This document shows positions 24,562-31,888 of a DNA stretch of 64,000 nucleotides, piece by piece. Below the pieces are notes generated by a model, which saw only the letters and a program-made list of their open reading frames with translations, was not told the DNA's origin and did no database searches. Source of the stretch: an uncultured Prevotellaceae bacterium (lineage in GTDB: Bacteria; Bacteroidota; Bacteroidia; Bacteroidales; Bacteroidaceae); NCBI GenBank assembly GCA_902762565.1, contig CACWOS010000003.1, positions 1-64,000 on the forward strand. Direction: 5' to 3'. Both the position numbers and the translations under genes were made by a program. How positions within the stretch are numbered: position 1 is the first letter of the stretch; each line of letters starts with the position of its first letter.

Positions 24562-27426
24562 ATGAAACGACTGCTGATAGCTTTATCATTTCTCATTTGT
24601 CATTTCTCTTTAAACAGCATAGCTGCTCAAACGATTTCCCTCGCCGGTCCTTGGGACTTCTCCCTTGGTGACAGTACCGTCTATCACGACTATGTCATGT
24701 TGCCAGGTTCCATGTTGACTAACGACAAGGGCGATATCGTGTCAACGAAGACGCAGTGGACGGGTTCGCTCTACGACTCGTCGTTCTATTTCAATCCCTA
24801 TATGGCGAAATATCGCGTCGAGGGGCAGATGAAGTTTCCCTTCTTCCTGACACCCGAACGTCATTATGTAGGCAACGCTTGGTATAAGCGTAGCATCTAT
24901 ATTCCCAAGAACTGGAAAGACCGCCGCATCACCCTGTTTTTGGAACGTCCGCACATCGAGACCACCGTCTATGTGAACGGTCGGCGCGTCGGACATCAGA
25001 TGTCGCTTTCTACGCCTCATCGCTATGATATTACTGATGCCGTCAACAGTGGCGAGAGTAATACGATTGCTATCTGCGTCTATAACGGTATCGAGAACGT
25101 CTGCGTGGGACAGGACTCGCATAGCGTGACCGATCAGACGCAAGGCAACTGGAACGGTATCGTGGGACGTGTCGAACTGCAGGCACAGTGGAAGAAACTG
25201 AATATCCGGCAAGTCCGCATCCGTCCTGATATTGAGAAGCGCTCTATGGCAGTCAGGGTCGAATTGGAGAATCATTTCAAAGGCGTGCGCGTCATGCCCG
25301 TCCATGAATATGGCGTGCGTGTAGAGGTTCGTCCGTTCGATAACGGCCAACGACGTCCGGACTGCAGAGTATACACGAAGGAAGCAGACAAGGATGTCGT
25401 AGAATTTGAGATACCTTTAGACGGCTATAAGCTCTGGGATGAATTTCAGCGCTGTCTGTATCAGCTGAAAGTCATGGCAGGCGATGACGTCTATGAGACA
25501 ACGTTCGGACTTCGCGACATCAAGGTCAAGGATGGGAAAATCCTGCTCAACGGTCGCCCCTTGTTCCTGCGTGGCACCGTAGGCAACTGCTGTTTTCCCG
25601 AGACGGGCTATCCCCCTACCGACGAGGCAGCGTGGATGCGCATTTTCCGTAAGTGCAAGGAGTATGGACTGAACCATCTGCGCTTTCATAGCTATTGTCC
25701 GCCCGAGGCCGCCTTTGCCGCTGCCGACCGCGTCGGCATCTATCTGCAACCCGAAGGGCCGTCGTGGCCCAATCATGGCGTCAAACTGCGTCGTGGACAA
25801 AAGATAGACGCGTACCTGATGGACGAAACCAAGCGTATCATTGATGAATATGGACATCATCCGTCTTTCTGTTTCATGGCGGCAGGCAATGAGCCCGCTG
25901 GCGACTGGGTCAGCTATTGTAACGACTGGGTGAAGGCCATGAAGCAGTACGACCCCACGAAACTCTATGCCGGAGCCAGTGTCGGTGGCGGCTGGGCATG
26001 GGACGACGGCTCGGAGTATCATGTCAAGGCCGGCGCACGCGGACTGGATTGGGGCAAGCATGCCCCTTCGAGCGATGACGATTACTACCAGCAGTTGCTC
26101 TTCCCACGCAACTATAAGTCGGCAGTGCCTAACCATTCGCCCATCCTGGCCCACGAGCAGGGTCAGTGGTGCGCCTTCCCCGATTTCTCGGAGATTCCCC
26201 AGTATACAGGCGCCTACAAGGCCAAGAATTTCGAGCTGTTCCGCGACCTGTTGCGCGACCACGGCATGGCCTCGCAGGCCGAAAAGTTCCTGATGGCCAG
26301 TGGTCGCCTGCAGACGCTCTGCTATAAGTACGAAACTGAGCGCAATCTCCGCACCAAGGACTATGCCGGTTTCCAGTATCTGGGCCTTAACGATTACTCA
26401 GGACAGGGTACGGCCCTCGTCGGACCTCTGAATGTCCATTGGAGCGAGAAAGGGTACTGCACGGCTAAGGACTGGACGCAGTTCTGTGCACCTGTCGTCG
26501 TGTTAGCCCGCTTTCCTAAGTTCGTGTACACCAACGATGAGACGCTCACTGTTCCCATCGAGTGCTACAACGCTTCCAACGCAGAACTGACGAATGCCAA
26601 GATAACTTGGGGCGTTGCCGGTATTTCCAATACGCTTCCTGTCACGACCATTCCCGTTGGTAAAAACAATGAGTTGGGTACAGTCACCCTTCCGCTCGCA
26701 CGATATGATCAGCCCACCAAACTGACTCTCACCGTCACCATTGACGATGTTGCCGAAAACCACTGGGACTTCTGGGTCTATCCTCAGAATCATGGGGACG
26801 CTTCTCTCCACCACTCGTTCTACGAGACAGACACCCTCGACGCAAAAGCACTAAAGGTCCTGAAGAAAGGCGGTACAGTACTCCTCACAGCTGGTGGTAA
26901 AATTCGTTACGGCAACGACGTTCGCCACACCTTCACGCCTGTTTTTTGGAATACCTCGTGGTTTAAGATGCGTCCGCCTCATACTACAGGTGCCTATATT
27001 CAGGCTGACCATCCAGTCTTCCGCGACTTCCCTACCGATGACTGGCAGAACCTCAATTGGTGGGAACTCACGAACCGTACACAAGTCATGAATCTCGCCG
27101 AGTTTCCCAAGGATTACCAACCCATCGTGCAACCCATCGACACCTGGCACGTATCGCGTAAGCTCGGCATGCTCATCGAGGCCCGTGTCTTGAAAGGACG
27201 CCTGCTCATGACTACCCTTCCCATCAGCGAAAAGCAAACAGACGGAAAGCCCGTTGCCCGCCAACTGCGCTACAGTATCCTCCGCTACATGCAGAGCCAA
27301 GACTTCAATCCCTTGCTTCGTCTCGATGTTGACGTCATCCGTCACCTCTTTGAACGCGAGGCTCCTCGTGTCGATATGTTCACCAACGAATCGCCTGACG
27401 AGTTGAAGCCTAAAATCGGCGGATAG
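24562..27426 (+). CDS. Exported glycoside hydrolase family 2 (rhamnogalacturonan cluster type)
   Basis: A 954-residue protein: signal peptide ending NSIAAQ, jelly-roll domain (AGPWDFSLGD, WYKRSIYIPKNWKDRRITLFLE, TTVYVNGRRVGHQMS), immunoglobulin-like domain, TIM barrel with LRGTVGNCCFPETGYPP, LNHLRFHSYCPPEAAF, acid/base Glu444 in AAGNEPAG and probable nucleophile Glu532 in LAHEQGQW, then beta domains. Family relatives occur in Bacteroides rhamnogalacturonan-I loci. It starts 3 bases after the GH35 stop and is the last gene of the operon. Part of the signal peptide (LSFLICHFSLN) is read from TTTATCATTTCTCATTTGTC-type repeats. Confidence 0.9.
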   Translation: MKRLLIALSFLICHFSLNSIAAQTISLAGPWDFSLGDSTVYHDYVMLPGSMLTNDKGDIVSTKTQWTGSLYDSSFYFNPYMAKYRVEGQMKFPFFLTPERHYVGNAWYKRSIYIPKNWKDRRITLFLERPHIETTVYVNGRRVGHQMSLSTPHRYDITDAVNSGESNTIAICVYNGIENVCVGQDSHSVTDQTQGNWNGIVGRVELQAQWKKLNIRQVRIRPDIEKRSMAVRVELENHFKGVRVMPVHEYGVRVEVRPFDNGQRRPDCRVYTKEADKDVVEFEIPLDGYKLWDEFQRCLYQLKVMAGDDVYETTFGLRDIKVKDGKILLNGRPLFLRGTVGNCCFPETGYPPTDEAAWMRIFRKCKEYGLNHLRFHSYCPPEAAFAAADRVGIYLQPEGPSWPNHGVKLRRGQKIDAYLMDETKRIIDEYGHHPSFCFMAAGNEPAGDWVSYCNDWVKAMKQYDPTKLYAGASVGGGWAWDDGSEYHVKAGARGLDWGKHAPSSDDDYYQQLLFPRNYKSAVPNHSPILAHEQGQWCAFPDFSEIPQYTGAYKAKNFELFRDLLRDHGMASQAEKFLMASGRLQTLCYKYETERNLRTKDYAGFQYLGLNDYSGQGTALVGPLNVHWSEKGYCTAKDWTQFCAPVVVLARFPKFVYTNDETLTVPIECYNASNAELTNAKITWGVAGISNTLPVTTIPVGKNNELGTVTLPLARYDQPTKLTLTVTIDDVAENHWDFWVYPQNHGDASLHHSFYETDTLDAKALKVLKKGGTVLLTAGGKIRYGNDVRHTFTPVFWNTSWFKMRPPHTTGAYIQADHPVFRDFPTDDWQNLNWWELTNRTQVMNLAEFPKDYQPIVQPIDTWHVSRKLGMLIEARVLKGRLLMTTLPISEKQTDGKPVARQLRYSILRYMQSQDFNPLLRLDVDVIRHLFEREAPRVDMFTNESPDELKPKIGG
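24582..24614. repeat. TTATCATTTCTCATTTGTC tract in the GH2 signal peptide
   Basis: Three copies of a TCATTTCTC-like unit encode the hydrophobic core of the GH2 signal peptide (LSFLICHFSL). A repeat here contributes to an export signal. Confidence 0.6.
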
Positions 27427-27454
27427 CTATTTTTGTAAGAAAATGGGGAAATAA

Positions 27455-27486
27455 TGTTGTTATTTCCCTCATTTTTTGTACCTTTG
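27455..27486 (+). promoter_or_regulatory. Promoter of the tolQ/exbB-exbD operon
   Basis: TACCTTTG at 27479-27486 with TGTTG (27455-27459) about 20 bases upstream. Because transcription starts downstream of this box, the GTG at 27486 cannot be the start codon; the ATG at 27513 is used. Confidence 0.75.
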
Positions 27487-27512
27487 TGGCCAAAAATAAA
27501 GGTAGAACAAAG

Positions 27513-28358
27513 ATGAATAGAATGAGAATGGCTTTGCTGGGGCTTTTTTCCTTTGGTTTACTGTTAGTGGCTATTGCCCAGGAGCCGAAAGATAAGAATC
27601 CACAGCTTACTGCTAATGACACCACATTGACAACTGGTAACGACACGCTGGTTGCCGATTCGGCTATGGCACTGATTGATGCCGATTTGGCTGGTCCTGA
27701 TGAGATGGAAGAGGGGGGGGGACTCCACAAGCAGTTGAAGCGTAAGTTTATTGAGGGATCAGCAGGCTTTATGTCGCTTGTGGCATTGGCGTTGGTGCTG
27801 GGACTGTCATTTTGCATTGAACGTATCGTTTATCTGACATTGTCGGAGGTGAACACTAAGAAACTGATGAAGGCTGTCGATGAAAAGTTGGAGGCTAACG
27901 ATGTCGAAGGGGCTAAAGATATTTGTCGTGATACACGTGGCCCTGTGGCCTCTATCTGCTATCAGGCTTTGTTGCACATCAAGGAACCACTGGAACAGAT
28001 AGACCGTCAGCTGACCAACTACGGCACCGTGCAGATAGGTAAAATGGAAAAGGGGTGCACGTGGATCCGACTCTTTATTGCTGTGGCTCCCTCATTGGGA
28101 TTCCTTGGTACGGTAATAGGTATGGTAATGGCTTTCGACCAAATTCAGACAGCTGGCGACATCAGTCCAACTATTGTAGCCAAGGGTATGAAGGTGGCTC
28201 TCATTACGACGATATTCGGTATTGTGGTGGCTATTGTGCTACAGTTCTTTTACAACTACATCCTAGCTAAGATTGAGCGATTGACGGCACATATGGAAGA
28301 GTGTGCTATCACGCTGATGGACTCTGTTACCCAATATAAATCACGCAACAATGGCTGA
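27513..28358 (+). CDS. MotA/TolQ/ExbB family proton channel protein
   Basis: About 281 residues: an N-terminal hydrophobic segment (MALLGLFSFGLLLVAIAQ), an acidic stretch, then the MotA/TolQ/ExbB domain with three helices (GFMSLVALALVLGLSF, FIAVAPSLGFLGTVIGMVMAF, ALITTIFGIVVAIVLQFFY). It forms the proton channel of a Ton- or Tol-like energy transducer with the ExbD proteins encoded next. Codons 67-70 include an unbroken run of nine G (27713-27721), a possible site of slippage. It overlaps the next small gene by 8 bases. Confidence 0.93.
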   Translation: MNRMRMALLGLFSFGLLLVAIAQEPKDKNPQLTANDTTLTTGNDTLVADSAMALIDADLAGPDEMEEGGGLHKQLKRKFIEGSAGFMSLVALALVLGLSFCIERIVYLTLSEVNTKKLMKAVDEKLEANDVEGAKDICRDTRGPVASICYQALLHIKEPLEQIDRQLTNYGTVQIGKMEKGCTWIRLFIAVAPSLGFLGTVIGMVMAFDQIQTAGDISPTIVAKGMKVALITTIFGIVVAIVLQFFYNYILAKIERLTAHMEECAITLMDSVTQYKSRNNG

Positions 28359-28482
28359 AGCAGGTAGTTTTCTCTTGGCCGAAGTGATGCTTTGGCTCAT
28401 GTACATCGTCTTTGGTGTAGCAGTGGTGGCTGTTGTCGTGTCGGCTACGCGTTCTTTCTGGATGGATAATCTGAAGAAGTAG
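28351..28482 (+). CDS. 43-residue single-pass membrane protein between exbB and exbD
   Basis: ATG at 28351 lies inside the end of the exbB gene (8-base overlap) and the TAG at 28480-28482 is 1 base before the exbD start. The product begins MAEAGSFLLAEVML, has one hydrophobic segment (WLMYIVFGVAVVAVVVSA) and ends RSFWMDNLKK. Overlap on one side and a 1-base gap on the other argue for a real, translationally coupled gene. Possible small subunit of the ExbB-ExbD complex; no family recognised. Confidence 0.75.
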   Translation: MAEAGSFLLAEVMLWLMYIVFGVAVVAVVVSATRSFWMDNLKK

Positions 28483-28483
28483 T

Positions 28484-28987
28484 ATGTTCCGTTGGAAGCA
28501 TAGGGACGTTCCCGAACTCAACACGACGTCGACTGCCGACATCTCGTTTATGTTGTTGGTGTTCTTCTTGGTCACTTCGTCGATGGACAGCGACAAGGGA
28601 CTGGGACGTAAACTGGCTCCCCTTGACGAGCAGCAACAAGAACAGCGCGACATTAATCGCAGCAATGTGCTTGAAGTAAAGATTGATGCCAACGATGTAC
28701 TCTATTGTGACGATAAGGTGGTGACGCACGAGGAACTGCAACTGCAGGTGGAGTCGTTTGTGGCTTCGCGACAGACAGACCAGCACGTTATTGCTGTCGA
28801 GACTAACAGACAGACCAGTTATAACGCTTATTTCGAGATGCAGAATGCTATCGTGAGAGCTTATCGGGAATTACGTGAAAAGATGGCACGACAGCAGTAT
28901 GGACACTCGTTTGCGCAGTGTAGCGATGCTGAGCGCGATGCCATCAAGGCGCGTTATCCACAAAGAATTTCGGAGGGCGTGAAATGA
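28484..28987 (+). CDS. ExbD/TolR family biopolymer transport protein (first)
   Basis: A 167-residue protein. One N-terminal helix holds the essential Asp (TSTADISFMLLVFFLVTSSM, Asp19), followed by a periplasmic domain with VLEVKIDANDVLYCDDKVV and VIAVETNRQTSYNAYFEMQNAIVRAYREL. It works with ExbB to couple proton flow to outer-membrane transport or envelope integrity. Overlaps the second exbD by 4 bases. The C-terminal extension (QYGHSFAQCSDAERDAIKARYP) is longer than in short ExbD proteins and is typical of Bacteroidales. Confidence 0.92.
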   Translation: MFRWKHRDVPELNTTSTADISFMLLVFFLVTSSMDSDKGLGRKLAPLDEQQQEQRDINRSNVLEVKIDANDVLYCDDKVVTHEELQLQVESFVASRQTDQHVIAVETNRQTSYNAYFEMQNAIVRAYRELREKMARQQYGHSFAQCSDAERDAIKARYPQRISEGVK

Positions 28988-29460
28988 GCAGATTTAAGAC
29001 GACACGGAATCGTGAGGTGCCAGGCTTGAACTTGGCAGCCTTGCCTGACCTGATATTTACGGTGCTCTTCTTCTTTATGATAGTTACCCATATGCGTGAG
29101 GTAACTCCCAAAGTACACTACGAAGTACCACAGGGGTCAGAGATTGAGAAAGGACGTAAGGCAGGCCTTGTCTATTTGTTTATTGGTAAACCTGTTGACG
29201 CTCAAGGCCAAATTCTATCTGACGAGACGCGCATCCAACTGAACGACCGCTATGTGACCGTAGGCAAGATTGCAGAAGAAATTGACAAGGAACGTGCTAA
29301 AATGTCGGAGGACGAGCGCCAGCACATGACAGTCAGTATCCGTGCCGACAGGGATACCGAAATGGGCATCATCAACGATGTGAAGCAGGCATTGCGTCGT
29401 GCAGGTGCTTTGAACATCAACTACTCTGCTACCTCAAATAATCCACAAAAGCATAATTAA
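28984..29460 (+). CDS. ExbD/TolR family biopolymer transport protein (second)
   Basis: A 158-residue paralogue with the Asp22-containing helix (ALPDLIFTVLFFFMIVTHM) and a periplasmic domain (KAGLVYLFIGKPVD, VSIRADRDTEMGIINDVKQALRRAGALNINYSA, given in part: MGIINDVKQALRRAG is the family signature). Two different ExbD proteins per ExbB is common in Bacteroidota. The last 32 bases overlap the convergent folA gene, an unusually deep overlap of two coding 3' ends. Confidence 0.92.
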   Translation: MSRFKTTRNREVPGLNLAALPDLIFTVLFFFMIVTHMREVTPKVHYEVPQGSEIEKGRKAGLVYLFIGKPVDAQGQILSDETRIQLNDRYVTVGKIAEEIDKERAKMSEDERQHMTVSIRADRDTEMGIINDVKQALRRAGALNINYSATSNNPQKHN

Positions 29461-29908
29461 AGGCGTGCTTTTCGTCCTTCTCGTGCACTTCTTTCTGGGC
29501 TATCTGCCAGTTGCTGTAGTCTGGGAAGAAAGCGTCTGCCTCCGCAGGCGTATCATCTACTTCTGTCAGACATAGACGGTCAGCGAAGTCAATAGCCTGC
29601 TCGTAAACGTGTGCGCCACCAATGATATACACGTCCTCATCAGGCTTGCAACTGTCCAAGGCTGTTTCGAGGGTGGGGAAGACCTCGCAACCAGGCAACT
29701 CTTGAGTGGTTCGCGACAATACGATGTTGCGACGATTGGGTAATGCGCCCTTGGGCAACGACTCAAACGTCTTGCGACCCATTACAATGGTATGCCCTGT
29801 TGTCAGCGCCTTAAAGCGTTTCAAGTCGTTGGGCAACCAGTATATCAGCTTATTCTCGAAACCAATGGCACGGTTCTTCGCCACTGCAGCAATGATATTA
29901 ATCCTCAT
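29429..29908 (-). CDS. folA: Dihydrofolate reductase
   Basis: A 159-residue enzyme reducing dihydrofolate to tetrahydrofolate with NADPH. Visible: INIIAAVAKNRAIGFENKLIYWLPNDLKRFKALT in segments (AIGFENKLIYWLPNDL with substrate-binding Asp), MGRKTFESLPKGALPNRRNIVLSR and VYIIGGAHVYEQAIDFADRLCLTEV. Length is normal. In many Bacteroidales it adjoins thyA; here thyA is 12 kb away, with the caspase-fimbrillin operon between. It has its own promoter and overlaps the convergent exbD gene. Confidence 0.96.
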   Translation of the reverse strand: MRINIIAAVAKNRAIGFENKLIYWLPNDLKRFKALTTGHTIVMGRKTFESLPKGALPNRRNIVLSRTTQELPGCEVFPTLETALDSCKPDEDVYIIGGAHVYEQAIDFADRLCLTEVDDTPAEADAFFPDYSNWQIAQKEVHEKDEKHAFNYAFVDYLR

Positions 29909-29936
29909 TCTATGTTTATGTTACTCTTATTGACTG

Positions 29937-29968
29937 CAAAATTACAAAAAAACGAGTGAAAAGCCAAA
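29937..29968 (-). promoter_or_regulatory. Promoter of folA
   Basis: TAATTTTG on the minus strand (29944 to 29937) and TTTG (29968 to 29965) 20 bases upstream; about 29 bases from the -7 box to the start codon. Confidence 0.75.
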
Positions 29969-30017
29969 TTTATACAAAATATTGTTAATCAATATATTGG
30001 ATTAGACCATAATTTGC

Positions 30018-30025
30018 TATATTTG
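30018..30025 (+). promoter_or_regulatory. -7 box of the coiled-coil lipoprotein gene
   Basis: TATATTTG, with TTGG (29997-30000) upstream at a slightly short 17-base spacing. Confidence 0.6.
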
Positions 30026-30061
30026 CATGTTTAGTATAAGATATTCCAAAACAAAAAAGTT

Positions 30062-30916
30062 ATGAAAGTAAATTATAGTAGCATTTTTTCGACATTGTTC
30101 GTGTTGTCATTTCTTGCATGCGGTAATGGTACTGGGAGCCAGCAGACACTGGTAGATTCATTACAAGAAGCTTTAGACCATCGTAATGAAGAATATCGTC
30201 AGTTAGACGAGTATTTGACCATTATCTCAAGTAGTCTAGATACTATTTCCAAGCAGGAGAGTGATATCTTTAATGCCAATCAGGAGAGCCCTGCACCTAA
30301 TCGTGAGAAAATCAAGAAGGACTTAGAGACTTTCCAGCAAAATCTGAAAATTCAGCGTGAGCGTATCTCCAAATTGGAACAGCAGTTGAAAACCCAAAAA
30401 GATGGCAATCAGAAGTTGCAAGCTATTATTAACTCTTTGAAGACTCAACTTGCTGAAAAGGAGACCCAGATAGCTAATCTTCGCAACGAGGTTAGTAAGA
30501 AGGATGCAAATATCGATGAGTTGTACAAGAATCTGAGCGAGATGATGTATGTGAATAAACGTCAACGTGATCTTATAGGGTCACAGCGTGAAATGATTGC
30601 CTCTCAAGATGAGCTTATTAACCAGGGTTTTATCAAGATTGGTTCTAAATCAGAGTTGAAAGAATCTGGTGTACTGACAGGTGGCTTCCTCAAAAAGTCG
30701 AAAGTTGACTATTCACAGGTTGACAAGAGTAAGTTCTTTGCTGTTGATATACGTAAGTTTACAGAACTTGACATCAACTCCAAGAACCCGAAGATTCTAA
30801 CTAATGTACCTGAAGAGTCATATATCTTAGATCGTAATGGCGATAAGATGAAGTTACGCATTATCGATCCAGAACGTTTCTGGAGTGTCTCGAAATACCT
30901 GATTATTCAAATATGA
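30062..30916 (+). CDS. Coiled-coil surface/periplasmic lipoprotein, Cbp1-like
   Basis: A 284-residue protein. The signal peptide ends in a lipobox (SFLAC-GNG). Residues 30-190 are a long coiled coil rich in Gln, Glu, Lys and Leu with heptad periodicity. The C-terminal ~80 residues form a compact domain (LTGGFLKKSKVDYSQVDKS, ILDRNGDKMKLRIIDPERFW, SVSKYLIIQI). From memory, this architecture and C-terminal FWS(V/I)SKYL pattern resemble the Bacteroides lipoproteins annotated as Cbp1-type collagen-binding adhesins; I hold that loosely. It is followed after 7 bases by the DUF4384 gene. Confidence 0.6.
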   Translation: MKVNYSSIFSTLFVLSFLACGNGTGSQQTLVDSLQEALDHRNEEYRQLDEYLTIISSSLDTISKQESDIFNANQESPAPNREKIKKDLETFQQNLKIQRERISKLEQQLKTQKDGNQKLQAIINSLKTQLAEKETQIANLRNEVSKKDANIDELYKNLSEMMYVNKRQRDLIGSQREMIASQDELINQGFIKIGSKSELKESGVLTGGFLKKSKVDYSQVDKSKFFAVDIRKFTELDINSKNPKILTNVPEESYILDRNGDKMKLRIIDPERFWSVSKYLIIQI

Positions 30917-30923
30917 TATTCTG

Positions 30924-31823
30924 ATGAAGAAATTATTAATAACCTTGCTTGTTCTATTGCCTTGCGTGGTTATTGCGCAGACACGCAAGGTAAGTGGTAC
31001 ATTCACTTACTATGCCAATCCCAGTATGTCGGTCAAGCAGGCAATGGCAGCTGCTATTGAGAATGCCAAAATTCAGGCACTGGCCAAAGAATTCGGCACT
31101 TCGTTACAGCAAAACACTATTTCGCAGATAGGAAAGACTGGTTCAAGGGAGAATGAGTCTTTCAGCCAATTGAGTTTTGAGGAGGTTAAGGGTGAATGGA
31201 TAGAAGACACTAAGGAGCCAGAGACAAAGATTACTGCAACGATGAATGACGGTACTCTGATCATCGAGGCTAAGGTTTGGGGTAAGGCTAGAGCTGTTAC
31301 TAATAAGGCTGCTGAATTTGAGGTCATGACTCTTCGCAACGGCACCGATAAGAGTTTTGCCAGTCAGGAGTTTGTAGAAGGTAATATGCTTTATACCTAT
31401 TTTATTGCACCTGCTGACGGATATGTTTGCATCTATCTTCTTGATGAGAGCAATACTGCCTATTGCCTGCTACCTTATGGTGGTGATGCAGATGGGCAGC
31501 AACCCGTCAAACATGGTCAGGAGTACATCTTCTTTTCGAGGAAGTTCCCCTACGACGTTGCTCCTGCTGTTGTCGATGAATATCCTCTGACTTGCGGCGA
31601 TGAATTTGTAGAGCACAATCAGTTATATGTGATCTATTCACCTAACCCTTTTACAAAGGCTGTTGATCGTCAGGCTGGGAAAAAGGTGAATGTTAACGAT
31701 AAGGAGTTAGCTGTACCACGACAGCTTAGTTTTGATGATTTCCAAAAGTGGCTGAGCAGACTCAGTGCACGCGACAAGGAGGTAGGAAAGAAAATTATTC
31801 GTATTTCCATCAAGAAGCAATAA
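30924..31823 (+). CDS. Exported DUF4384 domain protein
   Basis: A 299-residue protein with a signal peptide (MKKLLITLLVLLPCVVIAQ). The N-terminal part (about 20-130) has a LPP20/FlgP-like look (MSVKQAMAAAIENAKIQALAKEFG). The C-terminal part fits DUF4384: VEGNMLYTYFIAPADGYVCIYLLDESNTAYCLLPY in segments, VKHGQEYIFFSRKFPY, and FVEHNQLYVIYSPNPF. DUF4384 is often found fused to or near bacterial caspase-like proteases. Here it converges with an operon containing an exported caspase, separated by a shared terminator. Confidence 0.75.
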   Translation: MKKLLITLLVLLPCVVIAQTRKVSGTFTYYANPSMSVKQAMAAAIENAKIQALAKEFGTSLQQNTISQIGKTGSRENESFSQLSFEEVKGEWIEDTKEPETKITATMNDGTLIIEAKVWGKARAVTNKAAEFEVMTLRNGTDKSFASQEFVEGNMLYTYFIAPADGYVCIYLLDESNTAYCLLPYGGDADGQQPVKHGQEYIFFSRKFPYDVAPAVVDEYPLTCGDEFVEHNQLYVIYSPNPFTKAVDRQAGKKVNVNDKELAVPRQLSFDDFQKWLSRLSARDKEVGKKIIRISIKKQ

Positions 31824-31873
31824 AAAATAAGACTTGCAACACAGTAATGGTGCAAGTCTTATTTTTTATTGCT
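31818..31873. terminator. Strong bidirectional terminator
   Basis: Two perfect 22-base arms (31818-31839 and 31852-31873) with a 12-base loop. Each strand has a GC-richer upper stem (AAGACTTGCA) and an A/U-rich base with six U in a row, so it can end transcription from the DUF4384 gene and from the fimbrillin operon. The stem includes the DUF4384 stop codon. Confidence 0.95.
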
Positions 31874-31888
31874 TAGTACTTATAACCT

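Noticed and set aside
25417..26262. 281-residue minus-strand ORF opposite the second GH2 gene
   Set aside because: It is antisense to the GH2 TIM barrel and lacks any family pattern.
27486..27512. GTG at 27486 as the start of the ExbB gene
   Set aside because: The GTG begins in the last base of the TACCTTTG -7 box, so it would not be transcribed; ATG 27513 is used.
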